Part shown: positions 55,996 to 64,000 of the stretch, one piece after another | How positions within the stretch are numbered: the first letter of the stretch is position 1 | Layout: each line of letters begins with the position of its first letter | Assembly (NCBI GenBank): GCA_003349915.1 | Contig: QFXE01000005.1 | Location: forward strand, 124,001-188,000 | From: an endosymbiont of Escarpia spicata | GTDB lineage: Bacteria; Pseudomonadota; Gammaproteobacteria; Chromatiales; Chromatiaceae | Direction of reading: 5' to 3' | DNA: 64,000 bases | The notes under the pieces: model-generated | The model's database searches: none | Told to the model about the DNA's origin: nothing | Seen by the model: only the letters and a program-made list of their open reading frames with translations | Program-made: the position numbers and the translations under genes

Positions 55996-56098
55996 CGATT
56001 CACCGTTGGAGATTGACGCAGAGAGAGTCCTATCGACCCACCGGTCGCGCCAAAGGAAAAGCCGGGTAGTTTAACAGGCTTGAAGTGGAATTAAGGAT

Positions 56099-56249
56099 CG
56101 CGAAAAAAATAAAGTATCCCATAATGCGCAGGATATCAGCCAAGATTCAAGGCGCAGATGAGGGCGCATATCATCGATTATGTAACTGAATCTGCAACGC
56201 TGAAGCTGGGCTTAGAGACAAGCAGGATGGGACAGTTTATTTTTTCGCG
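56099..56249. repeat. MITE-like element between uup and the histidine kinase
   Basis: CGCGAAAAAAATAAAGTATC (56099-) and, read inward from the right, CGCGAAAAAATAAACTGTCC (to 56249) are near-matching inverted ends. The 151-bp interior has no gene. Its right end is only 3 bp from the histidine kinase stop codon. Confidence 0.65.
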
Positions 56250-56252
56250 GCC

Positions 56253-57770
56253 CTAAGGGCAGAAAGGCGTACGGGGAATGATAAAGCTGAAGACAGCGCC
56301 ACCATCATCGGCATTTTCCGCCCAGATGCGGCCCCGATGCCCATCGATGATCTCATGGCATATAGCCAAACCCAGACCGGTGCCGCCCGCACCATTATTG
56401 GTCTTGCTGCTCTGGATAAACTTATCAAACACGGCCTCGAGTTCATCTTCCGGAATTCCTATACCCTGATCCCGAATGGTGAAACGCAGTGCATCGCAAT
56501 CTTTACCATCGTCTTCCCGCCGCCCCATGGGGATTACATCAGCAACGATGGTGATATGGACAGCTTTTCCGTCAGGAGTGAATTTAATGGCATTGGAGAG
56601 TAGATTCGTAATCACCTGGCCGATGCGTAACGCATCGAAAGTTGCCAGCGCTGACTCTTTTATCGGGTCGATGAAGACCCTCAAGTCATGCTCCTTGAGT
56701 CTGGCCTCCTGTTCTGCGAGACAGGTATTGAAGACTTTTGCCAAGTCATTCTGTTCCAGCTCGAACTCCATGCGCCCGGCTTCCAGTTTCGACAAATCAA
56801 GCAAATCGTTCAGCAGTGCCAGTAGCCGATTACCGCTCTCATTGATGCGCAGAAAGTATTTGTTCAGCTTTTGATCCACCTCCGCGGAGACCTTATTGAG
56901 GCCAAATTTGGAGAAGCTCAAGATTGCGTGCATCGGTGTACGCAACTCGTGGGACATGTTGGCAAGAAATTCCGACTTACTCTGGTTTGCCCGCTCAGCC
57001 GCCTCCATTGCCTCTCGCAGATCCCGGGTCTGCTCCGCCACCAGTTCCTGCAGGTGATCACGATGCAGCCTGACTTCACTCTCCTTCTCTTCGAGCAGTT
57101 TCAACGCCTTGTCCAGACTGCGGGCATGTCCTTCCGACTCCACCAGGCTGATCTGCCCCTGCCAGTATTCGGCAGCAATGCGATGACCGACCAGAAGAAT
57201 AAATCCCCAATAGATACCGGCATAGACCACCATCAGATAACCCAGGGTATCGCCCTGAATCCCTATATAGAAGCTGATTATTATGACCGGCATCCAGATC
57301 AGGGCGAGAAACGCGTTCCAGACTTTCGGGAACTGCGTCATCGTACCTATCGCTCCGCCGCTCATACCAGCCGTCGCGATCAGCATGACGAAACCATCTG
57401 CGCTAAGTCCGGCGACGTGAAGTGCAAGCACGGAGAAGAATCCCAGCAGAAAGCCGCTCGCCAAACTCCAGAAAGTGTATCCACTGCGTGATTCGACGAG
57501 CCTCTCATCGGCAATCAGGGAGAGTCGTTTCGAGTAGAAATAACGAATGCCGCTGGCGGCAAGCAGCATCAGAGCAACAGGTCCCATGATCTGTAGCTGA
57601 CTTCTGAGAAGCGTACTGCCGATGAGGATAAATGAGACAAGCGCGGGGTAGGCAAAAACGATAATCCCGGCCCGGCGCCCCATGTCCCGGCTACCGCGCT
57701 CATTGACCTGGAGTCTCAGTTCAGACGAAATTTCAGATGCAATATGACTGTTTGAAAAGAAATCAGGCAT
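56253..57770 (-). CDS. Membrane-bound sensor histidine kinase
   Basis: The 505-residue protein has about six hydrophobic spans (residues 35-200), a coiled-coil linker (LEEKESEVRLHRDHLQELVAE), HisKA with ANMSHELRTPMHAIL (His near residue 274) and an HATPase domain (DQGIGIPEDEL, GGTGLGLAICHEI). There is no receiver domain. It is downstream of a receiver protein on the same strand, 33 bp apart, a likely two-component pair. ATG 57770 has GGAGAG upstream; an in-frame ATG at 57782 lies directly on a GGGAG. Confidence 0.9.
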   Translation of the reverse strand: MPDFFSNSHIASEISSELRLQVNERGSRDMGRRAGIIVFAYPALVSFILIGSTLLRSQLQIMGPVALMLLAASGIRYFYSKRLSLIADERLVESRSGYTFWSLASGFLLGFFSVLALHVAGLSADGFVMLIATAGMSGGAIGTMTQFPKVWNAFLALIWMPVIIISFYIGIQGDTLGYLMVVYAGIYWGFILLVGHRIAAEYWQGQISLVESEGHARSLDKALKLLEEKESEVRLHRDHLQELVAEQTRDLREAMEAAERANQSKSEFLANMSHELRTPMHAILSFSKFGLNKVSAEVDQKLNKYFLRINESGNRLLALLNDLLDLSKLEAGRMEFELEQNDLAKVFNTCLAEQEARLKEHDLRVFIDPIKESALATFDALRIGQVITNLLSNAIKFTPDGKAVHITIVADVIPMGRREDDGKDCDALRFTIRDQGIGIPEDELEAVFDKFIQSSKTNNGAGGTGLGLAICHEIIDGHRGRIWAENADDGGAVFSFIIPRTPFCP

Positions 57771-57803
57771 GGCCCTCTCCATCTCCCATCAACCTGCCTG
57801 TTG

Positions 57804-58025
57804 TTACACGACTTCAGATTCGACCGCATCGAGCAGCAGAACCATCTGATCGATAACCCGCTCAACGCTACTCCTGCTCATTCCCTCGGATGAATCATTT
57901 GCATTCCGCATATCAGACAGAATGTTCCGTGTCAGATCCTGCATCCGAAGCAGTGTTTCACCCTGCCTTTGCAATCGCTGCTCATTGTCGATTCCGACAA
58001 CTCTTGCATTCGATATCTGCAGCAT
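57804..58025 (-). CDS. C-terminal coiled-coil part of the frameshifted response regulator
   Basis: This 73-residue frame (MLQISNARVVGIDNEQRLQR...) begins exactly where the upstream receiver frame ends (TAATG). Upstream of its ATG the same frame reads KNLEV in sequence that overlaps the receiver gene. Adding one A to the A7 run at 58036-58042 joins both into one protein, RWKKNLEVMLQISNARVVGI, of about 337 residues from 58816. It is therefore probably not a separate gene. Confidence 0.55.
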   Translation of the reverse strand: MLQISNARVVGIDNEQRLQRQGETLLRMQDLTRNILSDMRNANDSSEGMSRSSVERVIDQMVLLLDAVESEVV

Positions 58026-58816
58026 TACTTCCAGGTTTTTTTCCAGCGGGCATGTCTATTCGCGTCTTCTACCGGCATATTCCTGATCAATACGGAAACA
58101 CCGCCGTATTTGGCCAGTGTGCGGCGTCCGAAATCGATGAAACGTCCATCATCCGGCCCCATCTCCAGCACTTCCTGCTCCAATGGACCGACATCGCCTT
58201 CATGGGAGAGGTAGAGATCACCTTCTTCACTCTCTATTCTCAACACAACTCTCAACCCGTAACACTCAAACATATCAAGCATGCTCTTGCCGAGATCCGC
58301 TCGACTGTTCAACGGGTAGGCAGCACCCAAAAAATGGAGGAGTGCTTCAGCTTCACCACTGGCAGACAGGGCCGTTTGCGCCACATCCAGGGCATCAGTT
58401 GAGGACTGCTGAAGCGAATCGAGCTGACGCTTGGTCGCAAGCGCAAGCTTGACCTTGATCAGGAGTTCCTCATCGTCGAAAGGTTTCGTGACGTAATCAT
58501 CACCCCCTGCCTGGTAGCCCGCCAATCGCTCTTCCAGTTTGGAGTAGGCGGAGACGAAGATGACCGGAATTTCCGAGGTATCGGGTTCTGCCTTTAAACG
58601 ACGGCAGACCTCCAGACCGTCCATCCCCTGCATATTGACATCAAGCAGAATCAAGTCAGGCGGAGCGGCATTTGCCTCGTCCAGGCAGACACGGCCACTG
58701 CTTACAAGCGTCAACTCAAACTGATCTCCCAGAATCTCCTCGAGAATTTCCAGGTTCTGTGGTTCATCATCCACACCGAGAATCCAGAATTTATGATCAT
58801 CTTGACCTGCAGCCAT
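58025..58816 (-). CDS. Response regulator with long C-terminal extension (frameshifted)
   Basis: The receiver domain (WILGVDDEPQNLEILEEILG, LILLDVNMQGMDGLEVC, VTKPFDDEELLIKV) is followed by about 145 residues without a DNA-binding motif. The frame ends early at KKTWK, just after A7 at 58036-58042. ATG 58816 has GGAGGAG upstream; GTG 58846 is an alternative. It heads a two-gene set with the histidine kinase. Confidence 0.85.
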   Translation of the reverse strand: MAAGQDDHKFWILGVDDEPQNLEILEEILGDQFELTLVSSGRVCLDEANAAPPDLILLDVNMQGMDGLEVCRRLKAEPDTSEIPVIFVSAYSKLEERLAGYQAGGDDYVTKPFDDEELLIKVKLALATKRQLDSLQQSSTDALDVAQTALSASGEAEALLHFLGAAYPLNSRADLGKSMLDMFECYGLRVVLRIESEEGDLYLSHEGDVGPLEQEVLEMGPDDGRFIDFGRRTLAKYGGVSVLIRNMPVEDANRHARWKKTWK

Positions 58817-59049
58817 ATCTCCTCCATTGCCATCAGGCACGAGCACGCAAAAACGCAGCTATGGTAGCATCAAGAAACTGCCTGAATGGACAGTTTGTAC
58901 CATTTCAGATGAAATCGGGAAATAAATTCAGGCTTTTTCTCACACTGATATCTGCTATCGTGCAACCTGACCCCACACTCGGGAAAAAGCAGGCGTTTGA
59001 CCTGCGACAGGGCTTGCCAGCCTACTTACATACCGTCGGAAAAGCCAAC

Positions 59050-59757
59050 ATGGTAAAAAATGTCACATTCAAAGAAGCCTGGGATGGTATTGCAGACTGC
59101 AAAGTCTGTGCACTCAGAGAATCGGTGCTTTTTTCAGGGCTGGACGAAGATAATTTTGAACAGATACACGACCCTATCGATCAATACACACTTCCGGTAG
59201 GGTCAACGCTCTATCGCGCCGGCGACGTCGGCGACCGCATGTATACTATCCGATCCGGAGTACTCAAACTGGTACAGTACCTGCCGGACGGCAGCCAACG
59301 CATCGTACGTCTGATCCGCGCCACGGATGTCACTGGACTGGAGTGCCTGCTCGGAGAAAACTACAAGCACGATGCCGTCGTCCTGCAACCGACTGAGGCT
59401 TGCAGCCTGCCGGTCAAGGTCGTGGAAAAACTGAGCAAAGAGAACCCAAAACTTCACCGGGAATTGCTCAACCGCTGGCAACGGGCCCTCAACGAAGCTG
59501 ACGCCTGGCTTACTGAACTCTCAACCGGATCCGCCAAGCAGCGTGTGGCCAGATTGCTGCTGCGCCTGGTCAGCGATGCTGAAACCAGCGAATGCCAACT
59601 CTTCGCCCGTGAAGACATGGGTGCGATGCTGGGTATTACCACTGAAACCGCCAGCCGTACCATTGCGGAATTCAAACGGCAGAGTCTGTTGGTAGAGACC
59701 AGCAGCAACCATTTCCTGCTCGACATTCCCAATCTGCAGCGTATCGCCGAAGATTGA
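59050..59757 (+). CDS. Crp/Fnr family transcriptional regulator
   Basis: The 235-residue protein has a cyclic-nucleotide-binding fold (LPVGSTLYRAGDVGDRMYTI, LIRATDVTGLECLLG) and a Crp-type helix-turn-helix (REDMGAMLGITTETASRTIA, residues about 184-203). The N-terminus has only Cys17 and Cys20 (ADCKVCALRES), so it lacks the four-Cys set of the oxygen sensor FNR. An open frame extends upstream to 58672 but contains no plausible protein; ATG 59050 matches the family start. Confidence 0.9.
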   Translation: MVKNVTFKEAWDGIADCKVCALRESVLFSGLDEDNFEQIHDPIDQYTLPVGSTLYRAGDVGDRMYTIRSGVLKLVQYLPDGSQRIVRLIRATDVTGLECLLGENYKHDAVVLQPTEACSLPVKVVEKLSKENPKLHRELLNRWQRALNEADAWLTELSTGSAKQRVARLLLRLVSDAETSECQLFAREDMGAMLGITTETASRTIAEFKRQSLLVETSSNHFLLDIPNLQRIAED

Positions 59758-59859
59758 CTATTTTCAATGCCTCCAGCCGGGATGAGACTTAGCATTCCCA
59801 CTGTCCTGATTGATAGGTTTTTCTGGGCGGAAACTAACTAGACGGCTTGGAGTGGCAAG

Positions 59860-60264
59860 GTGAAGCAAACACTGCTGGAAGAAACTTATTCTGTTTTTCA
59901 ACTGGAGATCAAGCGGCCGGAGTGCCGATTCAATGCTGTAGATGAGATAGTTGCCCATATCAGGCAACAGATCGAAGCTCATCGGAGCGCCCGATTCATC
60001 GCAGTTTTTGATCATTTCGCCCATACGACTGCCCTACCGGAAGGTCAGGTTGCTGAAGAGATCACTGCAGCAGTCAACATCGTTTTCTGCTTCGGCCTAA
60101 CGCTGCAAGACCCCATGCAGCTGGCGGTACGTCCACGCTCCATCGGTGTCTGCGAAACCGACGGGCATTTCATTATCACCTTCATGGAAGCCCCCATGCC
60201 TGTCGCCAATGCGGCAATGGAAGAGTGGGCCAGGTCACTCATTGCAAACCGGGCAGCCGCCTGA
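59860..60264 (+). CDS. Conserved hypothetical protein upstream of the NifX-like gene
   Basis: The 134-residue protein (MKQTLLEETYSVFQLEIKRP... FIAVFDHFAHTTALPEG... IGVCETDGHFIITFMEAPMP) starts at GTG 59860 with GGAG upstream. I recall similar small proteins beside NifX-like genes but cannot name a function. It lies 7 bp before the next gene and 100 bp after the Crp/Fnr gene. Confidence 0.7.
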   Translation: MKQTLLEETYSVFQLEIKRPECRFNAVDEIVAHIRQQIEAHRSARFIAVFDHFAHTTALPEGQVAEEITAAVNIVFCFGLTLQDPMQLAVRPRSIGVCETDGHFIITFMEAPMPVANAAMEEWARSLIANRAAA

Positions 60265-60271
60265 GGTCATT

Positions 60272-60649
60272 ATGAAAATCGGTATCACCAGCCAGAATTT
60301 CCGGACCATCACCGGTCACGCCGGAAAAACCCGTCGTTTTCTGGTGTTCGAACAGGATGATAGTGGTCAGATAATCGAAGGCAAGCGGCTAGATCTCCCA
60401 AAGGAGATGAGCATGCATGAGTTCCGCGGCAGCCAGCATCCCGTTTTTGAACTGGACGTGCTGATTACCGGTGGCTGTGGAGAGGGCTTCGTTCGCCGCA
60501 TGGCATCTCAGGGTGTCCGGGTTGTCGCCACCAGCGAGACCGATCCACAAGCTGCAGCCGCCAAGGTTGTTGCCGGGGAGGCATTACCGCCCGCTGAACC
60601 CCATGACCATGACCACGATCATCATCACAATTCGGTAATGCCCGGCTAA
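60272..60649 (+). CDS. NifX/NifB-like (dinitrogenase cofactor-binding fold) protein with His-rich tail
   Basis: The 125-residue protein has the NifX/MTH1175-type fold (MKIGITSQNFRTITGHAGKT, LITGGCGEGFVRRMASQGVR). Such proteins bind iron-molybdenum cofactor precursors or other metal clusters. The C-terminal HDHDHDHHHN is a likely metal-binding tail. No nif genes are present here, so nitrogen fixation is not implied. Seven bases separate it from the preceding gene. Confidence 0.8.
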   Translation: MKIGITSQNFRTITGHAGKTRRFLVFEQDDSGQIIEGKRLDLPKEMSMHEFRGSQHPVFELDVLITGGCGEGFVRRMASQGVRVVATSETDPQAAAAKVVAGEALPPAEPHDHDHDHHHNSVMPG

Positions 60650-60660
60650 CAAAAAAACAG

Positions 60661-60701
60661 CCGATTCAAGCCGCCAGATCCGCTGCGCTTGATCAGGCCT
60701 A
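60661..60701. repeat. Palindromic repeat, family C half copy
   Basis: CCGATTCAAGCCGCCAGATC is followed by CGCTGCGCTTGATCAGGCCT; the right part matches 45909-45930. The stop codon of the neighbouring GlcG-like gene (60699-60701) lies in its last bases. Confidence 0.6.
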
Positions 60702-61202
60702 CATCGACATCTCCAGGTCGTCAATGACCTTGTCGATCCCCGCTTGAGCGCATGCCTCATCGGTCTTGCCCGAAGGTGCCCCGCTGACGCCGATACCACC
60801 CACCAACTGCCCACCCACCTGGATTGCCAGACCGCCCGCAGCCATCACCAACCCGTCGATACGGCCAATCGGCGTATCGGCCCGATCACTGAGTTGAGAG
60901 GTTGCCGCATTGAAGTTGACGGCGGTAAAAGCCTTTTGCCGGCTGATCGGCACGGTGATCGGAGCCGCAATGGTATCTCTGAGCACGACCTGTACCGTTC
61001 CCTCACGATCCACCACGGTGGCGGCAATCTGTATACCCTGTTCGCGGCAGGCTGCAACTGCACCTTGGGCAATGGATGTTGCCACCTCCAGGGTGAGGCG
61101 TTGCGTCGACACCAGAAGTGCGGGTTCTTCATCCGCCGGTACGGCTTGGGACAGGGTCAGGCCTACCGCTGCCAATAATAGGTTTTTTGCAGATTTTCTC
61201 AT
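60699..61202 (-). CDS. Exported GlcG/HbpS family protein
   Basis: The 167-residue precursor has a signal peptide (KSAKNLLLAAVGLTLSQAVP) and the GlcG/DUF336 domain (LTLEVATSIAQGAVAACREQ, VVDREGTVQVVLRD, SRQKAFTAVNF, GGLAIQVGGQLVGGIGVSGA). Some family members bind heme or cobalamin; the ligand here is unknown. ATG 61202 follows GAGAGAAGG and starts the signal peptide; the longer frame to 61256 runs through repeat A. Confidence 0.85.
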   Translation of the reverse strand: MRKSAKNLLLAAVGLTLSQAVPADEEPALLVSTQRLTLEVATSIAQGAVAACREQGIQIAATVVDREGTVQVVLRDTIAAPITVPISRQKAFTAVNFNAATSQLSDRADTPIGRIDGLVMAAGGLAIQVGGQLVGGIGVSGAPSGKTDEACAQAGIDKVIDDLEMSM

Positions 61203-61238
61203 TGCCTTCTCTCGGCTGATTATTGAATAAGGAGCGTC

Positions 61239-61261
61239 ATGGTGCGCACAGCGCACCCTAC
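61239..61261. repeat. Family A repeat, half copy
   Basis: ATGGTGCGCACAGCGCACCC continues to TAC at 61261 and equals the right arm of the copies at 22117 and 52856. The left arm is missing. Confidence 0.6.
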
Positions 61262-61303
61262 CACCTCTGGTTTTCAGGGGTAATCAGGAATTTTTTATGC
61301 GAC

Positions 61304-61339
61304 AAAAATGGGACGGTGGGATGATTATTCCCACCGCCC
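61304..61339 (-). terminator. Rho-independent terminator
   Basis: On the minus strand GGGCGGTGGGA, a 7-nt loop and TCCCACCGTCCC form a stem with one mismatch, followed by ATTTTT. It lies 37 bp after the stop of the exported hypothetical gene. Confidence 0.8.
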
Positions 61340-61375
61340 TTATTTCTGTTTTCCTGGAACGCTTATACAGCAAGT

Positions 61376-61903
61376 TTAGGTAGGCTCTTCTGGTGGGGGG
61401 ACATAATCGCCCCCGCCCCCACTATCAGTGGTCACAGCATCATCCCTATGAAAGCAAGGCCACTGGTCGTTGGCACAGGAAATCGCCAAGCCGGCGGCTG
61501 CGCCGCCCAGGATCGCCCAAAGCCAGGGAAAATCTTGAAAGCTCGCTTTCGAGGCCTGGGGGGTCGAGCTTGATCCATCTTCACCGCCGGGAGAATAGGC
61601 GAGCGTCTGACCACGCAGATCAATCGAACCCGCGCCGGCTCCAGTCATATTGAAATCGAGTAGTGGCGCCATACGGAAACGCGACGCGCCCCATCGCACT
61701 CTTTTCTCATTCCACAACTGCCGGGAATCATAGTCGAGCCGAAATCCGAGCCGTTCGTCACCGCTATTCCGGGAACTACTCTGCCCAAAAGGCACATTCA
61801 CGTAGAACATCACGCCCGGATCGAACATGGGCTCCGCCATGGCCGTGGAGTGCACGCAAAACGAGGCTGCCGCCGCCAGTGAAATCAGTGTCAATCTGTT
61901 CAA
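61376..61903 (-). CDS. Exported hypothetical protein
   Basis: The 175-residue precursor has a signal peptide (MNRLTLISLAAAASFCVHST). The mature part begins like a short beta-rich outer-membrane or periplasmic protein (FDPGVMFYVNVPFGQSSS, RLGFRLDYDSRQLW). It has one hydrophobic Ala/Gly segment (PWLWAILGGAAAGLAIS), and a disordered acidic Gly/Pro C-terminus. I do not recognise the family. Confidence 0.65.
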   Translation of the reverse strand: MNRLTLISLAAAASFCVHSTAMAEPMFDPGVMFYVNVPFGQSSSRNSGDERLGFRLDYDSRQLWNEKRVRWGASRFRMAPLLDFNMTGAGAGSIDLRGQTLAYSPGGEDGSSSTPQASKASFQDFPWLWAILGGAAAGLAISCANDQWPCFHRDDAVTTDSGGGGDYVPPPEEPT

Positions 61904-62048
61904 TGTCTTATCCTCCGCTTCTGTTTCCGCTCCCGCTAAGCCGCGGGTAGCGGTCTTTTGCCGACGTACTCCTCTCCTGGGAACTCGCCGTCAAATTGGG
62001 TGGTGTCACCCAAATTCTCACCTTGCTCGAATCGCATCCCATCTGGTT

Positions 62049-63026
62049 TCACTGCCCGGCCAGGACACTCTCCTGCTTGATATCTTCGCACCTCGACAAC
62101 ACCGCCGTTTCGGGCAGAGCCCCGTACATCTCGTCCGCCAGCTCCCGCACGGCAAGCCGAACCTCCCGCTCATCGACCTCACTGTCCAACGGAAACAGCG
62201 CCAGACCCGTATCCATGAATCTGTCTACCGGCTTTCTCAGTCGCACTTTGAATCCGTTCCAATAAAAGAGGTTGCCCAAGCGCTGATCACAGGTGAAACG
62301 ACGATGCAGCTCCTCTTTCAATGCGTTGAGCAGATAGATCTCGGTCAGTGTATGTCTAATGCTCAGCAACGCCACCCGCTTTGATGCAACAACAAGATCT
62401 GAAGGCATCAACAGTCCGTGGTCGGGGATCTTCAGCCAATCCAACACCACGGAAACCGAACGATTTGGGCGATTCGGAGGGAGTTCGAAACGTTCTGCGC
62501 CTCCCGCTTCCAGCGCCAACGCGATGAATTCGGTGCAGTAGAGCTTTTCGTGCTCGGCGTAATTGAAATAGGGGTCGAACGGCGCCTCCTCACGGAGCTG
62601 CGTCCGGACATAGGCCGCAATACGCTCCTTGTCCAGACCCGTTGGTTCGTAGATCGCAACATGATGGTAACGTCGGAGAAACCGCCCCAAAGGAGTACGC
62701 TGCACCTTGCCTTTGATCACATCCGTTGGCGGAAGGCCGGTCAGGTTGAAACCGGCGACACCCGTGATGTGGTAGACATAGGGTGAGCCGTCATCGATTA
62801 CCAGGATGCCGACATGAAGATAAGGGGGATAGGACTCGGGGATCAAGCTAATGCCCATATCCATGATGGCGCCGGAGCCGATCACCACCACCTGACCGGA
62901 GGCGAGGGGCAAACTGAGAAACTGCTGCGGGTCCTCACCGGCCACCTGCCAGGCCTTGAAATCTTGCCGCGTCGGATTGGCGCAGGCGGTCAGTAGGAAG
63001 ACAAGGGAAAGCAGCAGCAAGCGCAC
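62049..63026 (-). CDS. YiiX-like permuted NlpC/P60 lipoprotein
   Basis: The 325-residue lipoprotein (lipobox LLTAC) has the YiiX/YebB-type order of papain-like residues: His in SYPPYLHVGILV and Cys in KLYCTEFIALAL. Members are lipid- or peptide-acting enzymes of the permuted NlpC/P60 superfamily; the substrate here is unknown. The start is a GTG at 63026; a small lipoprotein gene ends 3 bp upstream, so the two are an operon. Confidence 0.78.
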   Translation of the reverse strand: MRLLLLSLVFLLTACANPTRQDFKAWQVAGEDPQQFLSLPLASGQVVVIGSGAIMDMGISLIPESYPPYLHVGILVIDDGSPYVYHITGVAGFNLTGLPPTDVIKGKVQRTPLGRFLRRYHHVAIYEPTGLDKERIAAYVRTQLREEAPFDPYFNYAEHEKLYCTEFIALALEAGGAERFELPPNRPNRSVSVVLDWLKIPDHGLLMPSDLVVASKRVALLSIRHTLTEIYLLNALKEELHRRFTCDQRLGNLFYWNGFKVRLRKPVDRFMDTGLALFPLDSEVDEREVRLAVRELADEMYGALPETAVLSRCEDIKQESVLAGQ

Positions 63027-63029
63027 TGC

Positions 63030-63221
63030 TCAGTTCCCCTTGCCGACCGTTTCGGAACTGCGACTGTCACGCGCTTCCGATGAGAAGTTGTTCGGCTGGC
63101 CCGTCAGGGGTTCGAGCAGCTCCGCCTTTACCTCCGGCGGCAGACTCACGCAACCAGACAGTGCCGGCAGCGACACCAGAAAAATACAAAATAGACCTGC
63201 TTTCACTACCTCTCGAGCCAT
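63030..63221 (-). CDS. Small lipoprotein
   Basis: A 63-residue precursor with lipobox LSGC (SLPALSGCVSLPPEVKAE). The mature protein has about 40 residues, polar and probably disordered. It is directly upstream of the YiiX-like gene and may be its partner. Confidence 0.6.
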   Translation of the reverse strand: MAREVVKAGLFCIFLVSLPALSGCVSLPPEVKAELLEPLTGQPNNFSSEARDSRSSETVGKGN

Positions 63222-63397
63222 AACGGTTTCCCTGACCTAAGGTTGTCATGCAAGTGAAGACTATCTTTTGGCAGGCATTATAACAAAAAAACTACTTTAA
63301 GTATGGCTATTGAATTATTGATTGCCACATAGGAGATAATTATTAATTCATCCGCCCTCTTCTGCTTGCTGTGCGACGATGTAGAAAACATTGAACA

Positions 63398-64000
63398 CTA
63401 TTCTCCCTGTGGATCTCGCCCGTAGCGATCCTTCACATATCCATCCACAATCCCCATAAACTGCACCGCAATATCATCTCCCTTGAGTGTAGCCACTTTC
63501 TCTCCATCCACAAATACCGGCGCAGAGGGACTCTCTCCGGTACCCGGCAGGCTGATACCGATATTGGCTTGCTTGCTCTCTCCGGGGCCATTGACCACGC
63601 ATCCCATCACTGCCACCGACATCCCTTCCGCACCTGGGTATTGCCGCCGCCAGACCGGCATCTGCGCCCGCAAGTGGCTCTGCACGTCCTTGGCCAATTG
63701 CTGGAATAAGGTACTGGTGGTACGCCCACAGCCGGGGCAAGCCACTACCATCGGTGCAAAGGCCCTCAGTCCCATCGACTGCAGGAGCTCCTGGGCAACC
63801 ACCACCTCCTGGGTGCGTGCGCCGCCGGGCTCCGGCGTCAGGGAGATGCGGATAGTGTCACCAATCCCCTCCTGCAGCAGCACCGCCAGCGCAGCTGTGG
63901 AGGCAACGATCCCTTTCGAGCCCATCCCCGCCTCGGTCAACCCGAGATGCAAGGCATAGTCACTGCGGGCGGCCAGTTTCCGGTAGACGGCAATCAAATC
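63398..64000 (-). CDS. ispG: 4-hydroxy-3-methylbut-2-enyl diphosphate synthase IspG (C-terminal part)
   Basis: IspG makes HMBPP in the MEP isoprenoid pathway. The gene runs off the right edge; 200 C-terminal residues are present, with the iron-sulfur Cys in [12 protein letters not shown] and [30 protein letters not shown] and [14 protein letters not shown] are also typical. The stop is at 63398; the N-terminal TIM barrel lies outside the window. Confidence 0.95.
   Translation of the reverse strand, partial: DLIAVYRKLAARSDYALHLGLTEAGMGSKGIVASTAALAVLLQEGIGDTIRISLTPEPGGARTQEVVVAQELLQSMGLRAFAPMVVACPGCGRTTSTLFQQLAKDVQSHLRAQMPVWRRQYPGAEGMSVAVMGCVVNGPGESKQANIGISLPGTGESPSAPVFVDGEKVATLKGDDIAVQFMGIVDGYVKDRYGRDPQGE

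Noticed and set aside
59050-59757. True oxygen-sensing FNR
   Set aside because: Only two Cys are present near the N-terminus; the four ligands of the [4Fe-4S] cluster are not there.
60272-60649. Evidence for nitrogen fixation
   Set aside because: NifX-like folds also occur outside nif clusters, and no nif structural or accessory genes are in the window.

Overview
The window looks like chromosomal DNA of a sulfur-oxidising gammaproteobacterium. The support is direct: a periplasmic SoxB thiosulfohydrolase, a tetrathionate/thiosulfate-type two-component system beside it, and a cytoplasmic sulfite dehydrogenase operon of the SoeABC type. Housekeeping genes (fabI, folD, cysS, lpxH, tsaB, ispG, tex, uup) have typical gammaproteobacterial sequences. 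A Chromatiales/Sedimenticola- or Thiodiazotropha-like origin is my inference; no sequence search was run.

Layout. 1-9.6 kb: end of a solute-binding lipoprotein gene, fabI, soxB, a response regulator plus PhnD-PAS histidine kinase, an unknown protein, and tex, which has an apparent internal deletion. 9.6-13.7 kb: a secreted low-complexity protein flanked by two inverted copies of a palindromic repeat, a zinc metallopeptidase, a DUF2780-like protein and a HerA-like ATPase. 13.9-20 kb: an accessory, partly AT-rich region with a broken DUF4160 gene, IS110, IS3 and IS21 debris, one apparently complete IS3-type element, an AbrB-Doc toxin-antitoxin pair bordered by attC-like sequence, and a methyltransferase. 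20-21.1 kb: a tRNA operon transcribed leftward (Pro, Arg, His, Lys) in which tRNA-Arg(UCU) is interrupted by a 660-nt group I intron encoding a PD-(D/E)XK homing endonuclease.

21.2-31.5 kb: folD, two chemoreceptors (one with a periplasmic CxxCH motif), cysS, two cyclophilins, lpxH, a DUF455 protein and glycerate kinase. 31.7-40.6 kb: a MotA/MotB-like membrane pair with a long coiled coil and no recognisable peptidoglycan-binding domain, an HDOD protein, two tandem Slp-like lipoproteins, an MscS channel, and an unusual pair of a ThDP enzyme and a large glycosyltransferase-like protein. 40.9-46.7 kb: tsaB and an RND efflux pair divergent from its probable TetR regulator. 47-53 kb: a lipase and soeCBA, with soeA frameshifted. 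53-64 kb: a CheY protein, MITE-like repeats, uup, a membrane histidine kinase with a frameshifted response regulator, a Crp/Fnr regulator followed by two small proteins, a GlcG-like protein, envelope proteins and the end of ispG.

Thiosulfate cleaved by SoxB in the periplasm could be sensed through the adjacent PhnD-type kinase, and sulfite formed in the cytoplasm could be oxidised by SoeABC. Three single-base frameshifts, two in A-runs, a DUF4160 gene with two nonsense codons and the deletion in tex point either to gene decay or to assembly errors. At least five families of short palindromic intergenic repeats are scattered through the window.
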